DNA of 64,000 nt, taken from the NCBI GenBank assembly GCA_022113835.1, contig JAILWY010000007.1, forward strand, positions 6,716,001-6,780,000, written 5' to 3'. Under the pieces are notes generated by a model. It was not told the origin of the DNA, did no database searches, and was given only the letters and a program-made list of their open reading frames with translations. This DNA is from Atopsyche davidsoni (lineage: Eukaryota > Arthropoda > Insecta > Trichoptera > Hydrobiosidae). The translations under genes and the position numbers were made by a program. This document shows, in pieces, positions 38,601-53,600 of this stretch (its first letter is position 1; each line of letters opens with the position of its first letter).

Positions 38601-41600
38601 AATATAGGTTTTTTTGTTATTTTCCAAATTGACATTTTAGTTAGTTGTGCATAAATTAGCCCCAAATGGCAACCACATTGTCGGCACGAATTAATTAATA
38701 AAAGAAATTTTACAAAATATCAAGTTTTAAATGTTTTTTAAAGATTTATGACATATTTTATATATAATATAAATTGTAATGTCTCTTATTAATTTTTCGC
38801 TAGTTTATCTAATTTTCCTAGTACCAATATAAATAGGGCAAAGAAATTCAATATTTGTTTATAAAAAAAAAAATCCAGCGGTTGACGTAAATCCAAACAT
38901 CCAGACATTCAAAAAAGGCTTTCGAAAATATTATCACGACCTGCACGTAAATTTCTGCATAAATAAAAAAATAATTAAATAATATATACCTGCGACTCCA
39001 ATATTTCAATCTGTGTCATTTCGCACCTGTCTGTGGCACTAAATAAAATCTATTTTTGATAAATTTAGTCATCAAATTCCTTCCAAGCCTGCTCTGGTGT
39101 TTGTTTAGTATCAACCTTGTTAACAATAATCAGGTGATCAAATTTGCTTGCTATCAGGTACGTGTCTGCGTGAATTTATAATTCGTCATTTTATTGACAT
39201 ACCTGTATATGATTCTGTTATTATTATTCCTATCGAGCGTCTAGAAAATCAATCAGCTTACGTGTGTTTATTTATAGCTTCATATCTTCAAATAAGTCAA
39301 AGTGTTTTAGACTATCTCAATTTTTATACAATTCAAAACAAAAAAAGCAAACAATAATATTATTGTTTTTTTTTAGCTAGTCAAGAAGGCTAGGAATGTA
39401 GTTATGTAAAAAAACTAATATTTTGCATATATATTGATTTTTTATCTTTTAAAAAAGCATTAGGTAGGCTTTATGTAGAACAAGTTTTTTTCGTGTTAAT
39501 TATATGCCTGAAGTATTCTCTGTATAAAAGAAGATTAAAAAACTCTGCATCTTTTTAAAAGTTATTTACATCGTACAGCATATAAAAAATACAATGATTA
39601 ACAACTTATTACTATTGATTATTGATTTTCTGATTTTTTAAAATAATTACAGTCTTTTAAACTAAACTACTGTGCTACAAGTCAGTTTTTTTATTTGTTA
39701 TGAAATGTATTTTATTTATTTTTTAATGTGAATTATAAATAGTTTAAGAATGTTTGCTAATTCATACGAATAAAATTTACTTTTATCACAGTATTGTAAC
39801 GAACTTCTGACTTGCTACATAAATTTCACTTAGTCCGTGCGTTCGCGACAGGTGTAGAACAGGTTTAAGTACAATGCTACAGTAGCAAGCATGAGTTCCT
39901 GAGTAATCGCGATAATACAAATATTCTAGTGTAGAAAGGCGAACTGACTTAACTATCGTCCAAATTATTTCCAAATCGGCTTATAAAGATTATGAAATAT
40001 GGATCACTCATCATACGTTTGCTTGAGAAAAATATTTACCTGGTCCTATTTCTTATTATAAAATATAGTTTTACAAATATTTTTTATTCCCTATCTAGCA
40101 TCGTCGAAGGCTTTGGGCAAAGTAGCATTGTTAAACTTTTTGATGAAATTACTTTATAGTAGGACATTTTATTGTATACTAAAAAATAAAAGTATTATTT
40201 TTTTAAATAATTAATGTGTATTTTTTAGTTGATACTCAAAGAAAAAAAAAAACCTTTTTTAATAATTGTTGATACTGTTTCAATACAAAATATAAACATT
40301 TTTTTTTTCTAGTATAAATATATTTATTTTTGTGCTTTTGAAATGATGCCCAATATTTTATTTCGATACAATGCCATTGCTTTCAAGACGCTGTAAGTAC
40401 AATAATATCCGTTTTCCTATAGCGGAAAAATGATTTATTTTGCATATTACTAATAATTTCCCGGATCTCACCGACGCATGACCTGACACATTTGATCTGT
40501 TGGTCAGTTGTACTCCCGATTATGAATGGTCGGTTTTATTATTGACGCCATCGTGATGTATTTATAGTCACATTTCCCAGACAACGCTCTGCATTGACGC
40601 AAGACAATGCACGCAAGCCGCTTTGTTTACTTCACTTCTGACTGCTTGCAATCAAATATATAATAACACTTGGTAATTAATATGAGGCTGCTCTCGCGTG
40701 GCGCTTCTGGTGACTCATCAACATAGTGCTTGCTCGGCGGTCGATCAATATTGGATGAAGATATGGCTCATTATGAGAATTGGCAGGTATTCAAACAGCA
40801 TATTTAGGACACTGCGACAAAGATATGGGAAGTGGGAAATCGCCAAATTATTGTTTTTGTTTTCAATAAGTCGAGGGTGATATTTTTTTTCTTAGAAAGT
40901 ATCGTTTTAAAACAAAGCACGCACCGCAATTATTTTAATACCGAGTTTTTTGATATTTAGACCAGAGGCGAGGAGAGAAGAAAAAATTCATTCACTGATA
41001 TTATGAATCTTCGTGATTTGATAATGCACTGAGCACAGTAAGGTCAATTATTAAAAAAAATATATGTTAAAGTGTGGTTTAAAATAATAAAGTTCCACAT
41101 TATTGATCAGATAATGCCATAGTGACCATTGGTTTTACTTGTATGTTTAGTTTACACAACTTAAATAAATCTGCCTTTTGACTATTTTTTTCGCCGATAG
41201 CAGTTTTATATCACACAGAATTACTTGTAAGTCAATAAATAAACTTCCCGCAAATGACGGAATATTGTCTTTGTTATAATAAATCTTTTTAAAAGCCGTG
41301 TTTTTTATTAGTGTGAAAGTGAAAAATAGATAAAATTTCTGGAAGCTAAAATACACAGGGCTAATTTATATTTCAATATGTCTAGGTCTTGTAGCAGTGT
41401 GTTCAATTAAAGCCCTTTACACGACATGCGACCGATTTGCAATCAGTCAAATACGTCTCCTTGTTAGGGGTGTTTTTTTTTTACGGTTTTTCCCAAGTAA
41501 ACAGCACAAAGTGGGAGCCTATTGGCTTCATCCATGTCGGTTGCAAGATGTGCCGCGACACAACTTGCGACAGATTTGCAATCAGTCAAAAGCGTCTCCT

Positions 41601-44600
41601 TGTTTGGGGTGTTTTATTTATGGCTTTGCCTGTAAACAGCGCAAAGTAGAATCCTAACGGCTAGTTGCGATTTGGTCGCGAGTAGTGTCGCGACGTGTGT
41701 AGAGGGCTTTGATAAACACGGCCGGTGTAAACAGGTCATAAAAATACCAATGACATGTGTTTCTGTTTCTGTGTTGTTTCTCGCCCTCTGGTCGGCTTGA
41801 CAGAGTTCCAAGCCGCCGTCCTTGCGGCCCGCGTCCTGCCGGCTATTCGGAACTCGGCGCGCCCCGCGACTCCACCCCGGCTTATAATTACGCGCCGGTA
41901 TGCGTGGCCTATGTATAAACCGGACCACGTGCGTCGCCAAAATGCTAGGGCAGGGGTCCCCAACCTTTTTGCACCAAAGCGCACATTATAGAATGCCGGT
42001 CGTGCGGCGACATTTATATATAAATATAATTATTTTCGCTTTTGTTTTTCTGTTTTACTAAATATACATTTTTCATAACATTTTATTTTGAACTCAAACA
42101 ATTAATCACAGCGGCGGGCACAGATAAAACTGTCGGCGGGCGCCACGGTGCCCGCGGGCATAGGGTTGGGGACCACTGTGCTAGGGTATTTTGGGCCAAA
42201 AGAACGGCGTTGCATTTTTTGTGCGACGGCGATCAAATTTCGCTCGAATGCAGTCAAACCTCCTTATGACGAATTTCATGGCTTCTTCTCATCGGAGGTT
42301 GGTGACCATTTCAATGAATATATTCCGATCGGTCGTACTTCCGACTTTTAGCCCCTGGTGTAAATTCCGCATCCACGTGAGTTTTCTCCTTCCAATGCCC
42401 CCTTTTCTTTTGATTTTTCCTTGGAGAGTCACCTACTAAAAATGTGGCCAAAATAGGAGTTCTTACGCTTTTATACCATCGGAGTTCTCTTTCTTTGCGT
42501 ATTCTGTGCAAGACTCTCTCATTTATGACGCGGCCAACTAAAGCCACATTTCAAATGGACTGTTTACTCTAATTTGAGAGATTCCTCAGAGTTATAATTA
42601 TGTTTACTTTTATTTCGGTTTAATCAATGCCAGTTTTTATTTTTATGCAAAATGTTTATTCATTTATTTTTATTGTGTTCTTTCCTTCCTTTGCTTCCTA
42701 ACTAAAAATGTTTACTATTCTGAAAATTTCATTACACTAGTTGGCGTTACAAGGAGTCAAGAGTTTTATTACTATTGTAAATTTAGTAAGAAGGGTTCTG
42801 TTATCGTTTAATCAGGTAGTAGACCTACTAAGAAGGTATAGCGATTGCTTAGTTTTGTAAAGCCCGTGGTTTTGATATTTATATTGCACCGTAATGGCTA
42901 ACCCCATAAAAAGCATCTACCGTTTGATATTCTTGATTTAGAAATATAAAAAGTTCCAGTTTTCCTACCATACTATATATAATACTATGACACTGAATAT
43001 GATTTCAAAATACCTAAACAGAAGATTGTGAAAAAAAATGTAATAAGCGTATTGTTAAAACTATTATATGCCTGAAAATGAATATTGAAATTTCGAGGAA
43101 TTTAGTGAAATGTTGAAAAGTAGTTTATTTTAGTAGTTTGTATTTTTAATTACGAAATTCAATATTTTTGACAGAGTATTTGGTGGAATCTCACTTTGTT
43201 TGATAATGCCAACGTGAAAGGTTGGCGAACCGGTCACAAATAAAAAATGTGGAAAATCACTCAAGTATTTTATTCAAAAATTTAAAATTTTTAATTGTTA
43301 ACAATATTTATTTTGATCGAATACGATGAAAATATCTGGTGAGTAATAAAATAGTAAAACCAGTGTGAAACTAAAATATTTTTCGTTGCATATGTACTTT
43401 AAAAAAAGTAATGTATATAATTTTATTAATCATCTAGTCATACGTATAATATTAACTTATACGATAGAGGTATACCTATAAATTAGTATAAAGAGTAAAT
43501 TAATTTACTCATTAAATTTTATAGTTTTTAATCAATTCAATTGTCAGATTGAATAGTTAAAATTGCAGTATTTTTTATTAATGTATATTGTTAATGTTTG
43601 GTAACTTTTTTTTTATTCTTCGTGATTCATGATATCCAAAATATTATTTAATGCTTTTATCCAAAGAAATATTATTAACTATCCATTTTGGAACTGATTA
43701 CATCGATATACGAAATTGTATTATGTTCTGTACGGAAGTAAAGAAATAACAAAATAAAATCATTATAATCACGCACTGGGCTTATTTTAATAATATTGAA
43801 TACGATCAAATGAATTATTTTTTATATGTTTTTTTAAGTTTGCATATATAACTATAGCCTATAATTTATTGTGAGCCCATGAAAATGAGAAGACAACAAT
43901 TGGCTTATTGGATGCGAACATAAGAGACTCGATTTCCGCATTTGTCACTTCCGCTAGTCGCTTACCCAATACATCAGCTGCAATTACCGCCGAGGTTGGA
44001 CGCAGGCACATCTGAGCTATAAAAATGGTGCCAAGCTATCTGTTAGTGCCGTATCTAACAACCGTTAGAAACGGTTATCTCGATCGACGAGGAGGCACTC
44101 GGCTTGCATTGTTCCGTTCAGTCGTGATTTGATTTGTAAACAATGTTGTTTGTGGAATTTCCTCATATTGTCGATTGTTTTCCTCATCTGGGACAATGTC
44201 CAACGTATACTTGTTTTTTTTATGTCTGGCTTACGGCCATATATTTTGTCGAGACACCCCACTCGGGCTAAGGCGGTTGCATATCTACCACGGAGGTCAC
44301 TGTTTCGAATCCAGGTGGAGTAATACAGGTTTTTTGAATTGTTTTAAAAAAAATAATTTCAGGTTTAAAAGGAGTACAAATTGCTTTCTGATATGTCTTC
44401 AATCCAATGGCTACAAATGCCTCTCTAATGTTCTTCGTTTTTTATTTGCGTCCTTCTTCTCCCAATTAGAAGGGGTGTTTATTGAATACTATAAGTCAGT
44501 ATAAAAACACGGGAGACAGAATACTCGCAATCATCTTACAAGCGTTTGATCCCTAAGTACACTCAAAAATATTTCAGTGAAACGTTGAGATCTAAAATGT

Positions 44601-47600
44601 TCAAAATAAACTATTATTGTACCTGAATGTTGTTTTTATGGTATAAAAAAAATCTAGCATATTATACACAAAAATAAAGGGATAGAGTCCTAAAAAAACT
44701 TAGGTGATCATATGATTGTTGATTACTTTTTCAAGGATAGTAAGATTGTAAATTTTTCACAAAATACTTGACTCTGTTATATGGAATGAGCAAAGGGATT
44801 CAACTAAAGCGAGGACCTTGCTCAATACTGAGGTGTTGTGAAAAACAGGTAAATTTTCCTCCTTGCCTTTCAGAGAATTGAGTTTATAAAATATCACTAA
44901 GGAGCATAATTTACAAATAAATATACCACTAAAACACGTTATGTAAAATACTAACAGTAATAAATAAAATATTTTAAGAAACGTTATTGCATCATACACG
45001 GATAATCGGTGCAATACAAATATCAGAAAGAATACTTGGATTTATTTTATCATATTTTTATATAAAAAAATATGTTTCCATAAAAGCATAGTTGCAGTGG
45101 CGAGTTTTGGCAGTACTAGCAAATCATATTTTTGCCTTTTATTATTAAAATCAGAACCCTGCTTGAACATCACGTTAGGCACGTTACTGAAACCTGCACT
45201 TCATGCTCTTACGAAACACCACTAAACACTCAAATTTTACTCGTCATGATTTATGTTTCAAATAAGTTATTACAAAAGTAATAATTCAAAATGTGACATT
45301 ATTGTAATTTATGATTGTTTTTGTTGATACCAATTAAAATATTCATTATGGTAATCAAAATAACTCAGTTTGACGTGTTCATATTATTTCATTATGCTTA
45401 TTAGTCATCAAAGCGGTTCATTGTACATAATATATCTTTCTATTAGTGACTGGGAAAATGTATCCATTAAATATGCATTAATTTTGTATTTTGGGAATTT
45501 CATGAATTGCTTTCACGGAAACCTTTCAATAGGGTTCCGATTGAACAGACTCGATTTGACACAAATTTCTCACGGATCAATATTCGCCGGCAAACATGGT
45601 TGTAATGGTCGCGAGGTGAGTTCGTCATTTGCAATCCTCCAATTATAACTGAACGCTCACTGCCAGCAGACGACTTGTCAGCCGGTTGGGAGCAGCGAGG
45701 AATGCAGGCTTACATTGTGAACTGCCATTCGGAGGCACTGCTAAATGTAATGACACCGAACTAATTGCACATCCCCAAACTCACAACGAACCATAAACTT
45801 CTCCTTGTTACCACTAATTAACCTAATTAGCAGACGTGTGTGGTTTTTACAAATAATAATTCACTGTTTTACTAAAGCATCTCTGGTGTTATATATAATT
45901 TATATATTATAATATTTTTTATTTAAATATTTTAATTGCGAATGGTGGACTGAAATGCGCTGTATTTGCTGACGTCACAGGCCAGTGGCGTCTGGCTTGG
46001 GGTCGTCAAACTTTTTGGGAAGAGCCCATCTCTATCGCGGAGTGATGCATTCAGCAGGGGTGGTAACGCAAACTTCGCTATATGTATGAAAATACACAAT
46101 TTAGTACTGTAATATTTTTGAGTAAAATACTTGAGTGATTTTCCACATGTTCGTTTTTTATTTGTGACCGGTTTCGCCAACCTTTCACGTTTCTGTTTGA
46201 TAATGCCAACGTGAAAGGTTGGCGAAACCGGTCACAAATAAAAAACGAACATGTGGAAAATCACTCAAGTATTTTACTCAAAAATATTAAAATGGAATTC
46301 CACCAAGTACTCTCTGTCAAAAATATTGAATTTCTTATTTAGTACTCTCTTAAATATGTTTATACGGAACTAAAAAAACAATTAATGCTTAGAAACATGT
46401 AAATAATACTGAATTACTCTACTTCCTATTGATTTTATCTCGTTTAAAATAAATATTAACTATAGATTAAACAATGTGATAAATGTACATAGGTAGCTTT
46501 CAATTTATAAGATCCCGATGTGCATTTAATTCAATTAACGCCTTAAGTCATTATAATGTATCAATGCTATCCAAGGCTTGTAATGTCAATATTTATAATA
46601 ATAATTTCACACGTAATTACATACCATCAAAGATACATAAGATATATAACGGATCTAAGAGCAATTAAAATGCATTTAGTTACGTTTCACAAACATTGAA
46701 TACTTTAACACCTGTCGTCATGTATGGGAATATTAATGGAATTTTTGTTTATCTAATGCACTTTGAACATTGTCCACAGTACTCCATACTAATTGCAGGG
46801 GATAATACCGCATCACTATTTCTTACAATTGATTTTGTAAGGCACAATACACGTGGTGTTTAGTTTCTGAAAATTCGTAAACGAACTCGAAACATAGTCA
46901 TGTCTACCCTTATTAGATATTATATTTTTAACCGGAAATCGAATGTACCTCCTGAAAGGTAAATGCTTTAAACTTTCCCACACCCAATTAAAAGCCTCTT
47001 AGCTATTTTCATAAATTCAATTCGAACGGAAATTAGTTTTGTTTGTGAATACTTGTAGACTGATAACCATTAAAAGTCCAAAGTAGCTAATATCTATAGC
47101 CATTTAGGGCTTAAAACATGACACGTATATATTACAGACTCAAACTCCTACTCAGACTCTATTAATATACTCAATTCAATGACGCACGAAGCTTTCACAG
47201 TTTAAACAAATGCATATTTTTGCACGAACGAAAGCGACTTGCAATCGGCGGCCGCGGCCATGAAGAGGTCGAGAACTGGCGGATGTCAGAGTCGCTTCGC
47301 GGTCCGATAATTGGCACCCCTGGAACTGTCAGATGCTCTGCAGACATATTCAATCTACCGCGCCCTGCCAAACTATAGCACTGGCTATTTAATTAATATT
47401 CCACCAAGTTAACGTTAAATGAATAGATTTTTTAAAAAACGGCATTTTTAAAAATACTTTTAAAAATATTTCCAGGGGTTATTCCTGATATTTTTCTATA
47501 AATGAACATTCTTCTATAATTTTCTTTACGATCAGATATATATTTTATATAAAATGTAATTGCAGATACGCTGTATTTTTATAGCCTGAAATATATTATA

Positions 47601-50600
47601 ATAAAATATTCCTAATACTTTTAATTTATTTAGAATTTATATTTTACTTGCCATTTGTGTTTTTTTTTCTTAGAAATCTGTATTTCAATTTTAGTTTAGA
47701 CTTTAGATTATGAAACATAAAGCCACATTCACTTATGTTACATACAAGCAGTTTTGAGTTCTTGATAATAATTACGCAATTGTTTACTTTTCAAAACTGT
47801 GAATGACTTGTTAATATAAATAAAACTCGAATGATGCAACCTAGTAGAATAATTATGTCTTTTGAGTCATTATGTGATATCGAAATCAATTTTAATAAGA
47901 GTTGAGTCAGACATCATTAATCATTCGTAAATTATTTTTAGCGTTTAACTACTGATTATTTTTTATTAATTGATTATAGATAAATATTACATAATCTATT
48001 ATTTTTTGGGGCTTTGTGCTGCGCCACCTTTAATTTTATTGGTTAGTTAGCATCAACCTCACGGGTGCAGTGATTGCGGCACCGCTGCGGTTCCTTTGCA
48101 AGTGTCGAGGAACAAGTTGAGGTTAAAGCCCTCCACACACGTCGCGATACAAATCGCAACCGACTTGCAATTACCCCATAGCCTTCTACTTTGCGTTGTT
48201 TACATTGCCAAAATCATAAAACACCCAAAATAAAGGGACGACATCGGCTGGCAGCAAATCCGTTGCGACTTGTATCACTACGTGTGTATCCGGCTTTATG
48301 TAAACAGCAAGCTGAATTATTAAGACTGGTCCAGGATACGAATATTTTCAGTGAGATGATTACCAACTTCTGCTGAAAATACTAGCCTAAAGAAATAGTT
48401 TTTAAAAAAGCCTTCTCAATGTTCAATTAAGATTTAAAAAGTAAGTAATCTTGCACAAGAGTTCTAATTGAACACCACAGGTGGAGATGAAGACCTCAAA
48501 TTTATTGTGCGAAAATTTAAAGAAAATAAATAAATTTTAAACATCAACCATGTAATTGTATAATTAAATATAATTACTTTTTCTAAACGGCGGTTTTTCG
48601 TCGCGTTCAATGTATTATCTTTTAGAATTTATTGCGGTCAGTGCGCATATATTAGGATTGCAGATTATGGTCTAAAGTCCTAGGAACATTTTGAAGTATT
48701 CCTGCAGTAAAAGGTTCTGGGAAAGCTCAGGATTAAGGTGCAAGCGCTTATCGTGTTGGGGTTTATTCGGACGTCAGTAGTATAATTAAAATCTATTTTG
48801 AGAACCCACACGTAGGCTTAGTAACCGCATTTAAATTTTATTATCAAATTATGCATAAAACAATATAAGGTTAAGTCTACACACGTCGATCGATTTGCAA
48901 TCAGCTGATAGACTCCTTTTATTTTGGGTGTTTTTTTTAATGGTTTTGCCTAAGTAAACAAATCAAATAGGATTTATTAGTATGTGGGACTTATTGTCTT
49001 ACAAACTCAACAATTTCTCAGGGCTTTGGATTGCAGTTCCTCGATTGTGGGTTGCATTCAATGCAACTGCAATGCCGTACTGTATTTTCGCCAGTCGCAT
49101 TCATTCAAAGCTTGTGTGCATTCCGCTTCTGGTTCTCACGGGAACCAAACTCAACTCGTGGGAAGAAACAATAAAATATAGTACTCGGTGATTAATTGTA
49201 CGCACATACATTACTTTTTGTTGTTTTAATGTGTTGTTGCAATTTTATAACAGTTAATTATATTTGTACAAACTAAACAATTTAATAATATGTTTATAAT
49301 ATTACAACCTTGGGAGTTAGTATTTTTTCAATTAGTAAGCATCCTGTAAATTGAAAAAAAATTGTTGACTTGTTGGGTCCTTAAATCTAAGTTTATCGGT
49401 TCCCAAATTTATTTTGATGATCGAAGATGATCAGTCTTGAAATTGCGTTATCTATGATTCATATTTACACAGGTATTTAGTATTTTCTACAGGTTTTAAT
49501 AATTCTGCGTGAGTATTTATTTCAATGCATAACAAACTGAAGTTGTATTTTTTTAATAAGTAGGCATTGTTTTCAATGGGTGCTGGATGTTATTAATTAT
49601 CTTCAAAGTATATATTTTTGTTTATAACTATAGAGTGTATTGCGATTCTGTATTGCTTTATAAAATTGAAAAGTGATAATGAAGCTGTTAAATTTAATTA
49701 CATCACACCGAATTTTGGAACTAGGGTGTTAATTTTTTTATTTCGATGTTTTTCAATTGTAAGTTAACATTTTATCGGTTAGTAGGTATTGACCTTTACG
49801 CGTGCTGTGTATAAAATTTAAAAAAATACAACGCTCAATAATTTTCTACGATTCCCAATTAGCGCTATGGAGCAAGTAGCGACGCCATGTTTATGGCTGC
49901 GCTAGAGGCGCGACCGTCTCGAGGTCAGACCGCCTGTTGGCGATTGTTATGCTGTCCAGTGACTTCCTCGGACTGCACCGAATTCGGGGGCATCGCTCCA
50001 AGTTGCCCGCAGGCCGCCACCGCCACCGCCACCGCCACCGCCACCGCCACCGCCACCGCCGCCACGCGGCCAGCGTTACATAATTATACATAATTATTTA
50101 TTGCGCTGTTCCATCATAAGCTGGAATTTTAATACATTTTTTTTATAGCGCCAAGTTCAATAGTACTTCACTTGCGAGATATTGAACCTCGAAGTACAAA
50201 TATTTGTTTTAAAGAGACACCCACCCAAAGACAATACACTACGCTGTGTTATTTTTCCAAAGCAAATATTTTTTTGCTGTTTTTTTTTTACGAAAACACG
50301 ACGCGAGAAATCTTCATTGACCTGCGATTTTTCATAGCTCTTTTGAATTATTTTTTGAATTAATGCAATATAACGATCAACGTTTTAGATAAGTTCGCAG
50401 GTTTTGGCGGGGCTTATTTTTTGGGTGTCAATCGTCAAGTTTTTATTATTATCATTGATGCGGCGTTTCGGATGAGAGAATGATATATTTTTTTAAATTG
50501 CTTTTATACTGTAGTAAAAATTATTATTGATTCGATTCTCAATATTTTGAATAAATTTCATTAATATTTATTCACAATTAATTATCATATTTACCTGAAA

Positions 50601-53600
50601 AAGAGCCACTGAAGTGTAAAGAAACATCGATAGTATATATAATCTTTAGAAATAAAAAATAAAAAAATAATAGAAGTATTAACTTTAGTTGCTATACATG
50701 CTTAAATAAATAATCGCGTTGTATAAATACAAAATTAGAAAACAGGAAATATAAAAAAAAAAAAAAACAATGTGAAATAAGTTTTAAATCGTATAATAAA
50801 GAATGTGCAATCAGCCAATGCTTAATAGAAATCCACTAACGTTTCCGCCATCGTTTCTGGTCTTTGCATCTAGCCAAAAAAATATGTGATTATTGTAATT
50901 GTCAGAAAATTATTGTTTATTATAGATGTTGTGACGCGGTATCGTTTCTATTCCGAGAAGCATTTGTATGAGTTTGGATTTGAGTCTGTTGATCTACCAC
51001 GAATAACCACAGAACAGCTCAAACAAGATCTAGAATATTGAACGACATTTTTTTTCCTTTTGTACGCATTTATGTATTTTTGATTTAAACTTTTTCTTAA
51101 GAAAGTCGGCCATAAATTAATTTCACTCAATTGAGAACGAAGAGTCACAAATGCCGCGGGAGAGGTTTTCTATTAAAACGGAACGCGTGCTTCTGCGCTT
51201 CGATGCACTCACGCTGCGTGCACCTGGCCTGCTGCTGCAAGGGCAGGCCTGAAATCCAGAGCCTTCGCTCGATTAGTTCACATTCTCCGGTGCATTGTGC
51301 CGGTGAGTCACGTTCAAAGAGCATGTGTCGCAGTCGCAGCGAAGTTTGCTAACTGAGCTTCAGCACGCCATGCCCCAAACTTAAGTCATTATGGCGTAAA
51401 ACAGTTCTGATGCAACCTCAGATCTAAAACGTAACCTTACCTAACCAGAGGTGTCTGAAGCTTTGTATATGCAGATCCACTTGGAATTTATTTGTGAAAC
51501 ACCGAAACTTCTATTTCAACATAAAAAAAAAATTAGCACAACTTAAAGTGAGTAAAATAAAAATCGATTGTTTTTCAGAACTTAGAATCAGTAGTTCATA
51601 AAAAAATCATGTGGTTTTGCTCATAATAATTGAAATAAATCTATTTGATAATGAAAATATTTTTTTTTTATCTTAACATAGAAATTTAAACCCTGTTTGT
51701 GAGGGTCCCAGACGAGGGAGTGGTTTTTGAGGTGATCCTCAGAGGGGTAACAGCAACCGTAATATATTTGTTACGTTTCCAGCATCTGTCTTGTTATATC
51801 CAAGGAAATCACGCAAACTCTGTTTTAATCAGAGTTATAAATTTAACATATATTTTTTTCTAAGCTAAACGAAAAAGAAAGAAAATCTCGCCATACATGT
51901 TGGCTGGCAAGTATTCCAAAAATTGCATTAACCATAATTAATCACGTAAGTAAATTTAAGTATTATATAAAACTACCTCTCATACTTTACAATATTGCCA
52001 TTTTATTGCGTTTTTTTTTTAATTCTTAAAAAGCTATTGAAGGCACGCAGTACTTAATTGGTCGTATGAACAGCACGTTACTGTTAATAGCTATTATTTA
52101 TTGCAGGTCGTGTTTTGATATTGATCTCAGTAAACGATTGTATTTTTAATAAGTCGATGAATTTCATGTGATATGTGTGGCTGTCTCTGAAGTCAGACAT
52201 CTGTGTTTTTAGACTTATATTTAAAATATTAGACTTATATTGTGTCGGTCCCCGCACTGTCTGAGAATGAGATTGACCTGCAAACTGTTCGGTCACCTCT
52301 GCTTTAAACTTCGCATGAAATTAGAGCATTTGGCTTCACAGTCGTTTCGAATTGTTCGGGTTAGAAAAATTAGGCCAAAAATAAATTAACGACTAAAATA
52401 GATTTGTTTGATTTGACTAAAAATTTGTGATTGGGGGGTTATAATTATTTAAATGATTAAGTATGATTGTCAACTGTTTTGAATTATTATCTCCTTTGTT
52501 ATAATCTACGGTGAAATGTAAAACACAGGACATGTTTGGCATCCTAACACGTGGTTTCCGGTACTATACGACCGGAGTCTAAACATGGGCCGTTGAACGG
52601 GACGATTGCCAACCCTGCAAATCTTCATGTATATTTATAATTAGTCTAAAACAAATTGAGTTTAAATTTTAAGAAGTAACTATCCAATATAGAGTTCAAG
52701 GTAAAATACAAATTCACTTGGCTAATAGATTATTTTCACATTGTATTAAGTCGATTTAGCTCTATATAAATTATTTATTAATGTGAACAATATGCGTGGT
52801 TTCGGCATTGATTTACAAACTTGTCGCATCTGTAACATCCAGGTTTATATTAAAGCTCCGTCCATGCCTGGAATCGCACGGTTGGATTATAAAAGGAACG
52901 ATCTGACCTAGGCGAAAACGAAAGTGAGTGACGTCATAACATCTGTGAAACATCTGTAATAGTCGGGTCGGACGGCGAGAGTTCAGGCCGCTGAGGCTCT
53001 CTAGAGAGTTGAAACTTCAAAGGGTGAATGAGATCGTTAAACCGGCGAAGGCTTCGCGAAAAGAGTGGGTAGATTTATCAATAGTAAAGTTGTATTATAA
53101 AAAAAAAAAAAAAAAAACAAATAGTTTATGCAGATTATTATTCCTTATGTTATATCGAAATAGCGCCAAAGCGTCTTAAAAAAATGGTTTTGCTTTTATT
53201 GTTAACGTATGAAGTCACAGTGTTTCTTAATATTTTATTTCTTTCGCTCCACGAATGTCAACATATGCGATTCTCATCGCTCGGTACTAGACTGGCGCGT
53301 CATTGTTAGATTTATAATAAAAGTTACCCAACGGACGGTTATGCCATGGTTGTGATGACTCAGGAACTGCAGTCATCGAGGCACCTGGGAATCCTTAGAG
53401 CAAATATTTACAAGAATAGATGAACACTGGAATAAAACACGTTTAACTATCTACGCATTGAAAAAACAATTGCTCAAAAATATAAACAAAAATTGTTATA
53501 CAATATTAGAAAGGTTGTATATGACACATACAGCAACAACAGTTTTTTTTAAAGCGTAAAAATCTTTATACAAAGTCTGAAAGTTTACGTTAAGTTCTCG

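Noticed and set aside
41409..41710. CRISPR-like direct repeats
   Set aside because: The repeats are arms of a foldback transposable element in an animal genome, with no regular spacers.
49887..50093. Frame with Ala-Thr repeat
   Set aside because: It is produced by the (GCCACC)n microsatellite and is open on both strands.
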